Assembly: GCA_938023035.1 (NCBI GenBank)
Contig: CALIDI010000005.1
Span: forward strand, 54,189 to 118,188
DNA length: 64,000 nucleotides
Direction: 5' to 3'
DNA from: an uncultured Leptolyngbyaceae cyanobacterium
GTDB taxonomy: Bacteria > Cyanobacteriota > Cyanobacteriia > Leptolyngbyales > Leptolyngbyaceae
Shown: in pieces, positions 1 through 9,286 of the stretch
Layout: every line of letters begins with the position of its first letter
Position numbering within the stretch: the stretch's first letter is position 1
Translations under genes and position numbers: made by a program
Notes under the pieces: model-generated
Seen by the model: the letters and a program-made list of their open reading frames with translations, nothing else
The model's database searches: none
What the model was told of the DNA's origin: nothing

Positions 1-39
1 ATCGATATTCTGTTGATCCGTGATTGGCCTACCAATTCC

Positions 40-624
40 TTAACGCGGTTCAGGTCTCACCGGTGGACGCAACAAGGGGCTGACCTCGCAAACATAGGGA
101 AACATCATTGACATTCTTTGATCAAAGCCTACATATTTCCCGGTGTGGTCATAAACCTGGTCGCTATTGTTGGTACATCGGGCATACCAAGTATAATCAG
201 AGCCATTGCTGAGGCGGCGCACTAAGAAATATTGCCGATCTCCCTGGGCACGCTGCCCCCGGTTAACAACCACATCTCCATAACCTGGTAACCCGTAGAA
301 AATTTTCTCATTTGGCCCCACGGTTGGATTCACCTGCTCGGGTCTTGGCCCACGCTCGACAACAAATTGGGTCACGCGCATGGCACTTGTGACAAAGCAG
401 TAGCCCGATGCGCGGTGCCGCCGCACTTCCCAATCGATGAAGTAACCATTACGGTTTTGGCTATGGACACTGGCTTTGACATCCCCAGCGGAGACTTTGT
501 ACTTGTTGGTTGTAAAGTTGCCACAGGTTGCTAGGTGCTTGGTTCCGGGGGCGATCGCAAGGGCTGTCGATGCGACCAATAGGGCACCGATGCCAGTTGT
601 CATAAAAATGGCTTGCTTAAACAT
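40..624 (-). CDS. Secreted protein of unknown function
   Basis: The 194-residue product begins with a hydrophobic stretch after Lys3 (roughly residues 5-24) ending in ALA, a good Sec signal peptide, so it is probably exported to the periplasm or outside. The mature part has four cysteines (in ATCGNF, SGYCFV, YARCTN and PYVCEV), an even number that would suit two disulfides, and ends in a short Pro/Arg-rich tail. I do not recognise the family. It stands alone: the next gene upstream (YqgF-like) is on the same strand but about 145 bp away. No terminator is visible in the 39 bases after the stop. Real gene likely because of the signal peptide and full-length frame; function unknown. Confidence 0.7.
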   Translation of the reverse strand: MFKQAIFMTTGIGALLVASTALAIAPGTKHLATCGNFTTNKYKVSAGDVKASVHSQNRNGYFIDWEVRRHRASGYCFVTSAMRVTQFVVERGPRPEQVNPTVGPNEKIFYGLPGYGDVVVNRGQRAQGDRQYFLVRRLSNGSDYTWYARCTNNSDQVYDHTGKYVGFDQRMSMMFPYVCEVSPLLRPPVRPEPR

Positions 625-768
625 GAGATTTTCCTAAAACACGGTTCATTCGGTTCATATGCTGGCGAAGCAGCCCTTTTTGCACCTGCTTAGGAAGCAC
701 TCAGAACCCCAGTAATATTACACCTCTTAAAGAATACTCTGGAATGATGCCCGAGCTGATTTTTTTGA

Positions 769-1260
769 TCATTTTGGGTTCACTCGATGGCTTGTTGCAG
801 TCAAAGAGGTTAACTGGTCGAGATAGCGTTCAATCAACAGAATCGCCACAATGTCGTCAATTGGGCGAGGAATTGAACGCAGCGATCGCGGTAGCAGCGC
901 GACTAATCCTTTAGGGGGATAGATCTGCCAGTAGCGATCGCGGGCCTCCAAAGTGCTGTAACGTTCATCCACGAATACGATTTGCAAGGGATTTGGCATC
1001 GCTGCCAGTTTTTGCTTCCATTCTCTAGCCGTTGTTTGATTCCCCATGACCAAGAGAGAAATTAGAAACTGCTGGCGCAACTGCTGAATTTGATCCATCA
1101 CTTGAGCTGTGGCAACAACTTCCTGATAGCAAACAGCGCGATCACCACCCATGACTGCCAATCCACACTTCTGCCGCCCTGGGTCAAACCCCAGCAGCAC
1201 AGGTTGCTCCGGTGATGCGCCACTATCTGACACAGTAAGCCCTCGCTTTACTTGCCCCAT
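769..1260 (-). CDS. YqgF/RuvX-like RNase H-fold nuclease
   Basis: A 163-residue protein of the YqgF (RuvX) family, whose bacterial members are implicated in 5' maturation of 16S rRNA. The family's acidic motifs are visible: DPGR near residue 26, VDERYST near residue 97 (Asp98, Glu99) and IDDIVA near residue 134. The cyanobacterial form is slightly longer than the usual 140 residues and has a poorly conserved N-terminus, so the start could lie a few codons downstream. It follows the HetZ-related gene on the same strand with about 140 bp between, so co-transcription is possible but not shown. Some cyanobacteria carry two YqgF paralogues; this one has CGLAV where the classic motif has IGLA, so it may be the divergent copy. 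Confidence 0.8.
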   Translation of the reverse strand: MGQVKRGLTVSDSGASPEQPVLLGFDPGRQKCGLAVMGGDRAVCYQEVVATAQVMDQIQQLRQQFLISLLVMGNQTTAREWKQKLAAMPNPLQIVFVDERYSTLEARDRYWQIYPPKGLVALLPRSLRSIPRPIDDIVAILLIERYLDQLTSLTATSHRVNPK

Positions 1261-1400
1261 TCAAGCACGGGCCTTCCCCTGGTTTCAAGCGGGATCCAAA
1301 TGCTGTCTACAGAACTACAGAATGATTCGGGGGTTAATCAAGCTCACTGAATTGCTGCTAAACGGTTTAAAACAGGGCGCTGGGCCATTCTTTCCCAGGG

Positions 1401-2318
1401 TTAGCGTCCTAACCAGGCATCGACTTCGGCTTGATTTTTGTGAGAAAACACCCGCACCGCATGGTAAGTCACTTTTTCTCGCAGTCGATAAACTTGTTTC
1501 ACATCCAGGTCAAGGGCTTTGGCAATCGCCTCCTGGGAACGCCCCTGTAAATAGAGCCGCAGCCATTCTACAGTTGTTCTATCCAGGGTCTTTTCCAGGT
1601 AGGCTTCAAATCGTTGTTGCACGGCCTGCCGCATTTCCCGCAGTTCCATTTCCGCCTGCTCCTGCTGATATTGGGCAATCGCTTCATTGTCGAGCAAGCT
1701 CACCGAACTTTCTGAATCATCGGGGGCAATCTCTTCGGAAACTAGGCGAATAAACTCAGCTCCCGGAACTTGGGTCATGCCGCCTCGCTGCGATCGCCGT
1801 AAATAATTAACAAAGCGATAGGTCAATAACGGTTGGTTCCGAATCGGGCGGAGACAATATTCTTCAACAGCGGCCATCATCATGGCGTTTCGCAGTCGGG
1901 CATCTGTCGTGCACTGAGCAATCCAAACAGTTTGCTGCTGCATATAGGTATCGCTCCGCAACAGCTCTTGAATCACCTCTTGTAACACATCTAGAACTGT
2001 GCGTTGGCGATCGCGGGAGAGGGAGATCCAAGTGCGAATTTTATTGCGAATCAGATAGGGCGCACTCAGTCGCTGGAGTAATTGTCGGTAGGCGCGATCT
2101 GGCGGCACGCCCAGGTAACGCTGCCGTAAGATGCGATAGCGATAATCCATCGCATCACAGGCAATCTGCTGCGATTCTGGAGAAAGCTCATCATAGCGGG
2201 CGACATCTTCACCGATTAACCAGTGAATAATTGCCGTGTGAGTTGCCACATTGTGATTCGGGAGGTCTTGTGCTAGGCGCGATCGCCAGCCTTCTGCCAG
2301 TCTTTCAGCAAATCCCAT
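1401..2318 (-). CDS. HetZ-related DNA-binding-type regulator
   Basis: A 305-residue soluble protein. Its middle part (the AVEEYCLRPIRNQPLL and RFVNYLRRSQRGGMTQVP segments, about residues 150-185) resembles the HetZ family, which in heterocyst formers acts in early heterocyst differentiation but also occurs in non-heterocystous cyanobacteria. The C-terminal 60 residues (QEAIAKALDLDVKQVYRLREK) look like a sigma-factor-type helix-turn-helix, so a role in transcription is plausible. The gene lies divergently upstream of psaC. Nothing here shows that the organism makes heterocysts. Family assignment is from memory of motif resemblance; the function in this organism is inference. Confidence 0.6.
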   Translation of the reverse strand: MGFAERLAEGWRSRLAQDLPNHNVATHTAIIHWLIGEDVARYDELSPESQQIACDAMDYRYRILRQRYLGVPPDRAYRQLLQRLSAPYLIRNKIRTWISLSRDRQRTVLDVLQEVIQELLRSDTYMQQQTVWIAQCTTDARLRNAMMMAAVEEYCLRPIRNQPLLTYRFVNYLRRSQRGGMTQVPGAEFIRLVSEEIAPDDSESSVSLLDNEAIAQYQQEQAEMELREMRQAVQQRFEAYLEKTLDRTTVEWLRLYLQGRSQEAIAKALDLDVKQVYRLREKVTYHAVRVFSHKNQAEVDAWLGR

Positions 2319-2890
<572 letters not shown>

Positions 2891-2923
2891 GGCACCGTCT
2901 GTTTTGATGTAGGTTCAATCTTT

Positions 2924-2944
2924 AGGGGCGATCGCCCCTTTTTT
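2924..2944 (+). terminator. Intrinsic terminator of psaC built on HIP1
   Basis: A perfect hairpin AGGGGC-GATC-GCCCCT followed directly by a run of T. The core GGGCGATCGCCC contains the HIP1 octamer, so the repeat element itself supplies the stem. It lies 34 bp after the psaC stop codon and on the right strand. Confidence 0.85.
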
Positions 2945-3049
2945 GTTGAGCTATAACCCATCAAGCAAACTCACTACCCTGGTGGAGCCAACCACACTTA
3001 AGAGCTAATAGATCTAAAATCACCGCTAGAACAGCTAAACCTAGCTAAC

Positions 3050-3121
3050 GAGCATGGCAGGAATCGAACCTGCGACACCCAGAACCGGAATCTGGTGCTC
3101 TATCCCCTGAGCTACATGCCC
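3050..3121 (-). tRNA. tRNA-Arg (anticodon CCG)
   Basis: Read on the minus strand, the 72-nt sequence folds as a full cloverleaf: acceptor stem GGGCATG/CATGCTC (one G-T pair), D-arm with GCTC/GAGC, anticodon stem CCAGA/TCTGG around loop TTCCGGT giving anticodon CCG (reads CGG, Arg), and T-arm with GGTTCGATTCC. The 3' CCA is not encoded, as usual in cyanobacteria. It lies about 160 bp downstream of psaC on the opposite strand. Confidence 0.97.
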
Positions 3122-3339
3122 TTTTACCCTGCTAGTTGAGTATAGCACCCCTTGAAAAGAGGGCGCACTGACTTCAGGTTAATCCCTGGTTACAAGTTGC
3201 CAGCTCGCCTCTGACGCCATATCACAAGTGAAGATGCTGGGTGTTGACATTGCCCGCACTTCATCACACATACGCTACACTGAAACCCTAGCCAAGGTGA
3301 CTGCATAGTAGAAGATTAGAAACTTTTTGACTCCATCGC

Positions 3340-3573
3340 CTAATCATCTTCCCAGGACTCAACTGCCAGCAATTCGCTGACAGGATCTTGCATTGAAAAA
3401 TCAAATTCTTGCAATTCCTGCTTCCAAAATGACCATTCATCTCCATAGAGAAGAGCAATTTTCCAAATACTATCGGATGGCTTTAGCAGCTTAGCATCAA
3501 CTAGCTTTTGAACCTGTCGTTGCAGCTTAACCATCGGGTGAGTAACCTGCTGGGTCGTTGTCATATTTATCAT
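3340..3573 (-). CDS. DUF4327 family small protein
   Basis: A 77-residue acidic-tailed protein. The segment from HPMVKLQRQVQKLV through KPSDSIWKIALLYGDEW to the end (ESWEDD) fits DUF4327, a small family confined largely to cyanobacteria with no known function. There is no signal peptide or membrane segment, so it is presumably cytoplasmic. Two in-frame ATGs lie close together (3573 and 3564); the second gives MTTTQQ and is equally possible. It stands alone, with the tRNA-Arg gene about 220 bp beyond its 3' end. Assignment rests on motif resemblance. Confidence 0.7.
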   Translation of the reverse strand: MINMTTTQQVTHPMVKLQRQVQKLVDAKLLKPSDSIWKIALLYGDEWSFWKQELQEFDFSMQDPVSELLAVESWEDD

Positions 3574-4390
3574 GCTTGAAAGACTTAATGGACTCCGCTA
3601 AAGTGGCACCTCACAAGGGAACCTATTATCCCGCCCTTTACTCAGCCACTTGCATACAGAAAGCGAAATTTCCAGAACTCGATATTAACACACTTCTCCT
3701 GAACTACAACACCTATACAGGAAATTCTCTAAGAAAGGATTGGATAAAACCCGCCCCTGCACGCAGTCGGTCGTCTTACCGTGAGTAAAGCTCTAGTTTT
3801 GGACTAAGATTTTGGACTAAGAAAATGTTTGATAAGGCCTATCTCGCGGTGGCCCTGACGACTCAAGTCGCAGCGATATGAACAAAAAAACTGCCGCCCC
3901 AGTTGATAGCAGGCTCTGCTTGGATGCAGTCAGCGTGAACTCAGGTTAGGCCGAGGTGCAGAGGTGTGGCCCCTTAGCTGGGGGCGAAGCGCTGAGTAAA
4001 TCCTAGTTCTGTAACGCACCCTGCCGGAAGCAAGCTACACCCTCAATCCCTTTCCCTCCCTTTCTTGTTTGCGGGGGGCTAACCGACTCCTCTCTGCCCA
4101 TTTTAGGAATAGACCGCAGGGCGTGCGCAGCAGGGGGATGGCCCTGACAGGCATTTAAGACAAGAAAGGGGAATGGAAAACTTTGCGTTCCCATAGGGTG
4201 AGGCAACTTGCAAAAGTGGAATGCCCTGGAAACCTCCGGTATTTCTCGTTGCGCCTAAATACGTGAACCATTGGGTAAGGCTACGTGGGGTTTTGTTCGG
4301 CTTTGCTTGTGCTCTTTTTTTGTCAAATGCCACATCTTTTGTTTGAATGAATTATCCGGTTGATTCGGATGATGTTTGAGTAAACCACCC
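3574..4390. other. Intergenic region with dispersed repeat A
   Basis: No convincing gene is seen in these 800 bp; short open frames here have no coding character. The part at 4005-4225 is a copy of dispersed repeat A (listed separately). A short direct repeat TTTTGGACTAAGA occurs twice in tandem near 3797-3822. The rest holds nothing I can name. Confidence 0.6.
4005..4225 (+). repeat. Dispersed repeat A, copy 1
   Basis: This stretch matches, over its whole length, the reverse complement of 33330-33540. Shared landmarks in order are GGAAGCAAGCTACACCCT, the block GCCCTGACAGGCAT (ACGGGTAT in the other copy), CAAG-AAGGGG-GATGG, and finally ACAAAAGTG/GCAAAAGTGG-ATG. The 3' half also matches 9050-9205. 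Sequence identity between copies is moderate, so the copies are old. No transposase is encoded. Confidence 0.75.
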
Positions 4391-5263
4391 ATGAATCAAG
4401 ACCTTCGACGTATCCGGGCGGCTTTGCAGGCGATGAAGCAGCTAGCATCAGGAGACACTGCGATCGCACCACAAACCGTAACAAATTCTTTACCCTGTAC
4501 CTGGTTGCAACAAACCTCTGCGTTCCTCCGAACTGCCAACACCCCGATGGTTACCCCCCAACTGCCAGCCTTACCAAACTGCCAACAGCCTCCGGCAGCG
4601 CCGTCTTCTGCCCCTCAACGGAGTCAACCAGTGCAAACGACCGCACAGCCCCCTCTAAGTGCCGCCAATGCAAAGCCCCAACCTGCACTGCCGACCGTGC
4701 CATCGTTTCGTTTTACAACCCATCGCAATGTGGCTAATCCGAATCTAGCGATGAATTTGCTAAAGGAACTGCAACAGCGCGTCGCTGCCTGGCAGCAAGA
4801 GTTGCAGCAAGTGACCCAGCAGATTCAGGCAGTCTATTCAGAAGGGCCGATTATCGATGGCTGGCTTGAGTCCGAATTGGTGGAGAGTGGAGAGCGTTTA
4901 ACCTTTGATTATATGGATGGCCATCAGTTGATGGCTTATCTAGAAAATAGTTTGAACTTGGAGATGGAAAAGTTATCTCCAAGCCAGAGTAAACTCGGCC
5001 CGGCCCTATCCAGAGGAGGGTATCGTCTTTGTGGGTTAGATGAGGATGGACAGCTTTGGTTTCGAGACTGCCCCCCGGAGCAAGTTGCCGCAGTTAGCCT
5101 GGCGATCGCGCGCTATCAGAAACTTCAACTCTTGACCCAACGCCGCCAGAGTCTAGAAACCCAGTTGCGGCAAATGGCCCAGGCGCTCATCCACCTGCAT
5201 GCGCAAATACCTGCTACAAGCCACAGCAATGACGGTCATATCCATCCACCAAAACCGCATTAG
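4391..5263 (+). CDS. Coiled-coil protein of unknown function
   Basis: A 290-residue protein in three parts: a short N-terminal helix (about 1-30), a Pro/Ala/Gln-rich low-complexity linker (about 50-110) and a C-terminal region (about 120-270) with two long Gln-rich helices likely to form coiled coils (ELQQRVAAWQQELQQVTQQ and RYQKLQLLTQRRQSLETQLRQM). Between them lies a more ordered stretch with LCGLDEDGQLWFRDCPP. No signal peptide or membrane segment. I chose ATG at 4391; a TTG at 4376 would add five residues. It is followed convergently by fur. Family not recognised; probably a conserved cyanobacterial protein. Confidence 0.6.
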   Translation: MNQDLRRIRAALQAMKQLASGDTAIAPQTVTNSLPCTWLQQTSAFLRTANTPMVTPQLPALPNCQQPPAAPSSAPQRSQPVQTTAQPPLSAANAKPQPALPTVPSFRFTTHRNVANPNLAMNLLKELQQRVAAWQQELQQVTQQIQAVYSEGPIIDGWLESELVESGERLTFDYMDGHQLMAYLENSLNLEMEKLSPSQSKLGPALSRGGYRLCGLDEDGQLWFRDCPPEQVAAVSLAIARYQKLQLLTQRRQSLETQLRQMAQALIHLHAQIPATSHSNDGHIHPPKPH

Positions 5264-5418
5264 GAACATAGATTGAACCTAACAAATAACAAAATGGGGT
5301 CAAGCCAGCCAGCACCACCGCAGAAAACCTAGCCAGCACCGACATTTAAGCGCTTGACTGTATCCTCAGCCTTCTTGCCCAATCCTATCTTTGCGAAGCT
5401 TACCTGTCCAGCAAGGGT

Positions 5419-5877
5419 TTAGATAGGCATCAGAGCACGCTGGCAAGCTGGACAAACGGCATGAATGGTAAGTTGGCAATCGAGCAGATGGTACCCCTCT
5501 TTTTGAGCGGCCTTTGCACCAATCTTGAGAATCTGGTCGTTCTTGAACTCAATTGTTTTACTGCAACGCACACAAATTAAGTGATGATGGTGGTACGGAT
5601 GAGGTTGGTTGATTTCGTAGTGCTTATGCCCCTCGGCTAACTCCAGTTCTCGCAAAATCCCCATGCGTGCCATCAACTTAAGGGTGCGATAGATCGTTGA
5701 AAGGCTAATGCCAGAGCCTCGCTCTTGCAAGACATTATAGAGATCTTCCGCACTCAAATGCTGCCCCTTTGGCAACTCTTGAAAAACTTGCAAAATCGTC
5801 TCGCGTTGAGGAGTCAAGCGCCATCCTTTCTCATTTAGCTCAGCCTTAAGGGAGGAAGCAGTATAGGTGGCGACCAT
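5419..5877 (-). CDS. fur: Ferric uptake regulator FurA
   Basis: A 152-residue Fur-family repressor. The N-terminal winged helix (about 15-85, GWRLTPQRETIL and SLSTIYRTLKLM) binds DNA; the C-terminal part binds metal, with the His run HHHH at 96-99, the pairs Cys102/Cys105 and Cys142/Cys145 and a single Cys134. The sequence matches cyanobacterial FurA nearly throughout, including GHKHYEINQP, rather than Zur or PerR paralogues. In Anabaena FurA controls iron uptake genes and links iron to redox state, haem and nitrogen metabolism. The region just upstream (5885-5965) is AT-rich and holds GAGAAT motifs loosely like half Fur boxes, so autoregulation is plausible but unproven. Confidence 0.93.
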   Translation of the reverse strand: MVATYTASSLKAELNEKGWRLTPQRETILQVFQELPKGQHLSAEDLYNVLQERGSGISLSTIYRTLKLMARMGILRELELAEGHKHYEINQPHPYHHHHLICVRCSKTIEFKNDQILKIGAKAAQKEGYHLLDCQLTIHAVCPACQRALMPI

Positions 5878-6508
5878 TGTTTTATTCTCAACAGCTCTAC
5901 TCTAATGAGAATGTTACATAAAGAATTCAACATTTGCAAGTAGGAGGGCTTATTGAGAATAAGTGCTAGGAAGTGTTCACGATTTTATGTTGACTAACAA
6001 ACAGTCGTTTCTAAAGATCTAGCGCAGGTTATCGGTAAAACCAGGGGTATGAGAGTGAAGTCGTAAGGCTCTAAGGGGAAACACCTCCAGATTTCTTAAG
6101 TTTTTTTTCCAGGTTGATGCCGATTGTCAAAGCCGGAAGCAGCTAGATCAGGTTACTAATTTATACAGAGGCGTGCCGTCTTAAGTCACCTACATTTGGT
6201 CTAGCTATTGGGCCTCTACATGCAAATAAATTTCAGTAAAGGCCTAGTCATTGCTTTATCTGAACAAAAATTAAGCAGGTGGCTGCTCCAGGATAGCCCC
6301 TGCCAAAGCAACCGGGTAATGACCAGACGACTTCTGTCAGTGGAAGCAAGCCCTTATCGTCAGGGCATTAGGGAAATCGATGGCTGGGGCGATCGCCCTT
6401 CATCCAGATTCTTTCCATCAACTTTTGCCAGGCACTTACCCAAATCCTTTATTCTGTTGGGAGAAGCCGTAAAGAAATAAATTTTTGTGAATCTTTCAAG
6501 GAGTTGGG
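5878..6508. other. Divergent intergenic region between fur and glgA
   Basis: About 630 bp that must hold the fur promoter (minus) and the glgA promoter and leader (plus). An open frame at 6208-6480 starts with TTG and has no family resemblance, so I do not call it. The glgA ribosome site CAAGGAG sits at 6498-6504. No tRNA, terminator or repeat was found. Confidence 0.5.
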
Positions 6509-7987
6509 ATGTACATCGTACAAATCGCCTCTGAATGTGCGCCAGTCATTAAAGCTGGAGGGCTGGGCGATGTTGTCTATGGGCTAAGCCGCGAGCTAGA
6601 ACTGCGAGGGCATACCGTAGAGTTAATTTTGCCCAAGTATGACTGCATGCGTTATGACCACATCTGGGGTTTGCACATGGCCTATCAGGATCTGTTTGTG
6701 CCTTGGTATGGTGCCTCTATTCACTGCTCGGTCTACTGCGGTTGGGTGCATGGGCGGCTTTGCTTTTTTATTGAACCCCACTCCCAAGACAGCTTTTTTG
6801 ATCGCCACTGTGTTTACGGGTGTAAAGACGACACCATGCGGTTTGCCTTTTTTAGCAAAGCCGCGATGGAGTTCTTGCTGCGCAGCAACAAGCGCCCTGA
6901 TGTGATTCACTGCCACGACTGGCAAACCGGGTTAGTGCCTGTGCTGCTGTATGAGATCTATCAATGGCATGGGATGCAACATCAGCGGGTGCTTTATACG
7001 ATCCATAACTTCAAGCATCAGGGTATCGCTGGGGTCGAGGTGCTCTATGCAACAGGGCTCAATCGTCCAGACCATTACTTTCACCCAGATCGACTACAGG
7101 ATAATTTCAACCCCTTTGCCCTTAACTTTATGAAAGGGGGAATTGTCTACGCCAATTTTTTGAACACGGTTTCGCCCCACCACGCCTGGGAAGCCCGTAT
7201 GACTGATGTGGGCTGCGGGCTGGGCCATACGCTGCATATCCATCAGCACAAATTTGGGGGAATTCTCAACGGCATTGATTATGAGTTTTGGAACCCCGAT
7301 CGCGATCGCTATATCTCCGCTCCCTACGACATTGATCACTTTGAGGGCAAAGCCAAAAATAAGCGCGCCTTACGAGAACGGTTATGGCTCGCCCATGCCG
7401 ATGAAAAACCGGTGGTAGCCTATATCGGGCGGTTAGATGACCAAAAAGGGGTGCATCTGGTGCATCACTCGATTTACTACGCGCTCCATCGGCAGGCGCA
7501 GTTCGTTTTACTGGGAGCAGCAACCGAGGCAGGAATTAATGACTGGTTCTGGCACGAGAAGAACTTCTTGAATGACAACCCCGATGTCCATCTTGAGTTG
7601 GGATTTAATGAAGAACTGGCTCATCTTATCTATGCTGGTGCCGATATGATCGTCGTACCGAGCAATTATGAACCCTGTGGCCTGACGCAAATGATTGGGC
7701 TGCGCTATGGCACGGTGCCGATTGTGCGCGGGGTAGGGGGGTTAGTTAGCACAGTGTTTGACCGCGACTATGACACCACCAAACCGCCCGAAAAACGCAA
7801 TGGTTATGTCTTCTATCAGACCGATCCACCGGCGTTAGAGTCCGCGATGGATCGGGCAATCGGGCTGTGGTATCACTATCCCAAGGAGTTTCGGCAGTTA
7901 GCGCTACAAGGCATGGAGTATGACTATTCCTGGAACCATCCAGGGGAAGACTACCTGAATGTCTATGAGTTCATTCGCCATAAGTAA
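6509..7987 (+). CDS. glgA: Glycogen synthase GlgA
   Basis: A 492-residue GT5 glycosyltransferase that extends alpha-1,4-glucan chains from ADP-glucose. The ADP-glucose loop KAGGLGDV is at residues 16-23; the N-terminal Rossmann domain has HCHDWQTGLVP and TIHNFKHQG, and the C-terminal domain has IGRLDDQKG and the acceptor motif PSNYEPCGLTQMIGLRYGT. Many cyanobacteria have two GlgA forms; the motif YGLSRELELRGH and the long HCSVYCGWVHGR segment suggest the GlgA2/SSIII-IV-like type, but I cannot settle this without an alignment. The start has a good GGAG site six bases upstream. The next gene (a secreted protein) starts only 40 bp after the stop, so the two may be co-transcribed. Confidence 0.95.
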   Translation: MYIVQIASECAPVIKAGGLGDVVYGLSRELELRGHTVELILPKYDCMRYDHIWGLHMAYQDLFVPWYGASIHCSVYCGWVHGRLCFFIEPHSQDSFFDRHCVYGCKDDTMRFAFFSKAAMEFLLRSNKRPDVIHCHDWQTGLVPVLLYEIYQWHGMQHQRVLYTIHNFKHQGIAGVEVLYATGLNRPDHYFHPDRLQDNFNPFALNFMKGGIVYANFLNTVSPHHAWEARMTDVGCGLGHTLHIHQHKFGGILNGIDYEFWNPDRDRYISAPYDIDHFEGKAKNKRALRERLWLAHADEKPVVAYIGRLDDQKGVHLVHHSIYYALHRQAQFVLLGAATEAGINDWFWHEKNFLNDNPDVHLELGFNEELAHLIYAGADMIVVPSNYEPCGLTQMIGLRYGTVPIVRGVGGLVSTVFDRDYDTTKPPEKRNGYVFYQTDPPALESAMDRAIGLWYHYPKEFRQLALQGMEYDYSWNHPGEDYLNVYEFIRHK

Positions 7988-8026
7988 TGCTCCGGCGAAA
8001 GGTTGGGGTGCAGTTGAGGCAGAGGC

Positions 8027-9025
8027 ATGGGTAGGTTTTCTGGAACCAGGTTCAATCAAAGAATCGCCGTCACTAGCTTGGCTACAGCAATGCTTGGGTT
8101 CTCTGCCTGTACCTTTCCCTCCCCTCCCCAGGCCTCGCCAAAGCGCGGATCTGGCAATACGAGAAACGTCGCTCAATCGGCTGCGCTTAGCTTCTCTGGT
8201 TCTCTGGCTACACCTAATATCTGTGCCACTATTTTACAAGAGCGGCTTTCCCAGGAAGACGGCGGTTTGATAGAGGTGGCCAACAATGTGACAACCCCTT
8301 ACACGACTTCTAATGAGATTGAAAGTTTGCGGGGTAGTGCTACGGTGCGGTTTGCTAGCACCAATCGGTTTGCCAACTACCGCTACGACTGTGCCGTCGC
8401 GCTTCGCACAGGGGTTGTTACCCAATTTAACTATCAGCGGGTAGACTCATCTGAACCAAGCCGATTGCCCGATGCCGGTACTGATCGCATGGATTCATCT
8501 GAACCAAGTCGATCGCTCAATGGCAGCAGTGCCGATCGCTGTGTCAGAAACCTGAGACAGCAGGTCGCCCAGGAAACTGGAGGTTGGGCAGAAGTAACGG
8601 CGAATACGGGAATGCCTTCCTTTGTTTCTAATGCGGAGGAGCGTGTACAGGGTAGAGCCACCCTACGGCTTGAAAACGTTGACAGTTTAGTAGATTACCG
8701 CTATGAATGCACTATCAACATTCGGACGGGGAATGTCACCCAGCTAACCTATCGACGGATTACCCTAGAGGCTGGCGATCGCCCCAAAATCCCGATTCAG
8801 GATGCCTATAATCGGGGTTATCGCCGGGGGCAGTACGATGCCCTCAATACCCAAACCTATGATCCTTCTCCGGGGGGAGAAGACGCAGACATTCGGAATG
8901 CCCCTGACCTCGCCAATGCTTACAGCCGGGGGTACGTTGCAGGGTATCAGGCGGCGATCGATGCAGCAAACCCACCCCCAATTGACCCACCTTGGAGCGG
9001 CCCACCTGTGCTCGGAGGATGGTAA
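8027..9025 (+). CDS. Secreted protein with a duplicated two-Cys module
   Basis: A 332-residue protein with an N-terminal signal (residues 10-27) ending GFSAC, which resembles a weak lipobox with Cys28. The mature protein holds two copies of one module at about 65-138 and 172-243. Both share the pattern C-N14-GG-EV-N, SN-E---G-A--R, then YRY-C and R-G-VTQ--Y-R, and the two cysteines are exactly 56 residues apart in each (66/122 and 172/228), which suggests one disulfide per module. The linker repeats DSSEPSR twice. The C-terminus has two copies of an AY-RGY--G-Y-A motif (260-272 and 298-310). I do not know the family. A GAGG site precedes the ATG; it follows glgA closely. Confidence 0.65.
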   Translation: MGRFSGTRFNQRIAVTSLATAMLGFSACTFPSPPQASPKRGSGNTRNVAQSAALSFSGSLATPNICATILQERLSQEDGGLIEVANNVTTPYTTSNEIESLRGSATVRFASTNRFANYRYDCAVALRTGVVTQFNYQRVDSSEPSRLPDAGTDRMDSSEPSRSLNGSSADRCVRNLRQQVAQETGGWAEVTANTGMPSFVSNAEERVQGRATLRLENVDSLVDYRYECTINIRTGNVTQLTYRRITLEAGDRPKIPIQDAYNRGYRRGQYDALNTQTYDPSPGGEDADIRNAPDLANAYSRGYVAGYQAAIDAANPPPIDPPWSGPPVLGGW

Positions 9026-9049
9026 AAGAATGAAGAGGGATTAGATGAG

Positions 9050-9205
9050 TGCCGCTACAGAGACTTTGAATCCGGTTCCTCTTTGCCCATTTTGGCAAAG
9101 GGGTATAGCCCTGACGGGCATTCAAGCCAAGCAAAGGGGGATGTGGCGCTCTGCTCTTCTCGCAGGGTGGGGCAATCTGCAAAAGTGGGATGTATCCGAT
9201 GTCCT
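9050..9205 (+). repeat. Dispersed repeat A, copy 2
   Basis: It shares with the copy at 33330-33540 (read in reverse) the blocks AGAGACTTTGAATC, TAGCCCTGACGGG, GGGGGATG and GCGCTCTGCTC, then CAAAAGTG and GATGTA. It fills most of the gap between the secreted protein and the next membrane protein gene. Short frames inside it are shadows, not genes. Confidence 0.75.
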
Positions 9206-9286
9206 GATGCTTTGGCAAAGAACTTCTTGAATTGGCGAAACTCGCCTGTATGGACGTTGAGTTCATCGATCCTTTAGCGGTTTGTT

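Noticed and set aside
3558..3788. Open frame of 76 codons on the plus strand
   Set aside because: It overlaps the start of the DUF4327 gene, has no family resemblance and no ribosome site.
4003..4333. Two short minus-strand frames
   Set aside because: They lie in dispersed repeat A and its flank; the encoded sequence has no protein character.
6208..6480. 90-codon frame upstream of glgA
   Set aside because: TTG start, no recognisable motif, contains a HIP1 site and looks like leader sequence.
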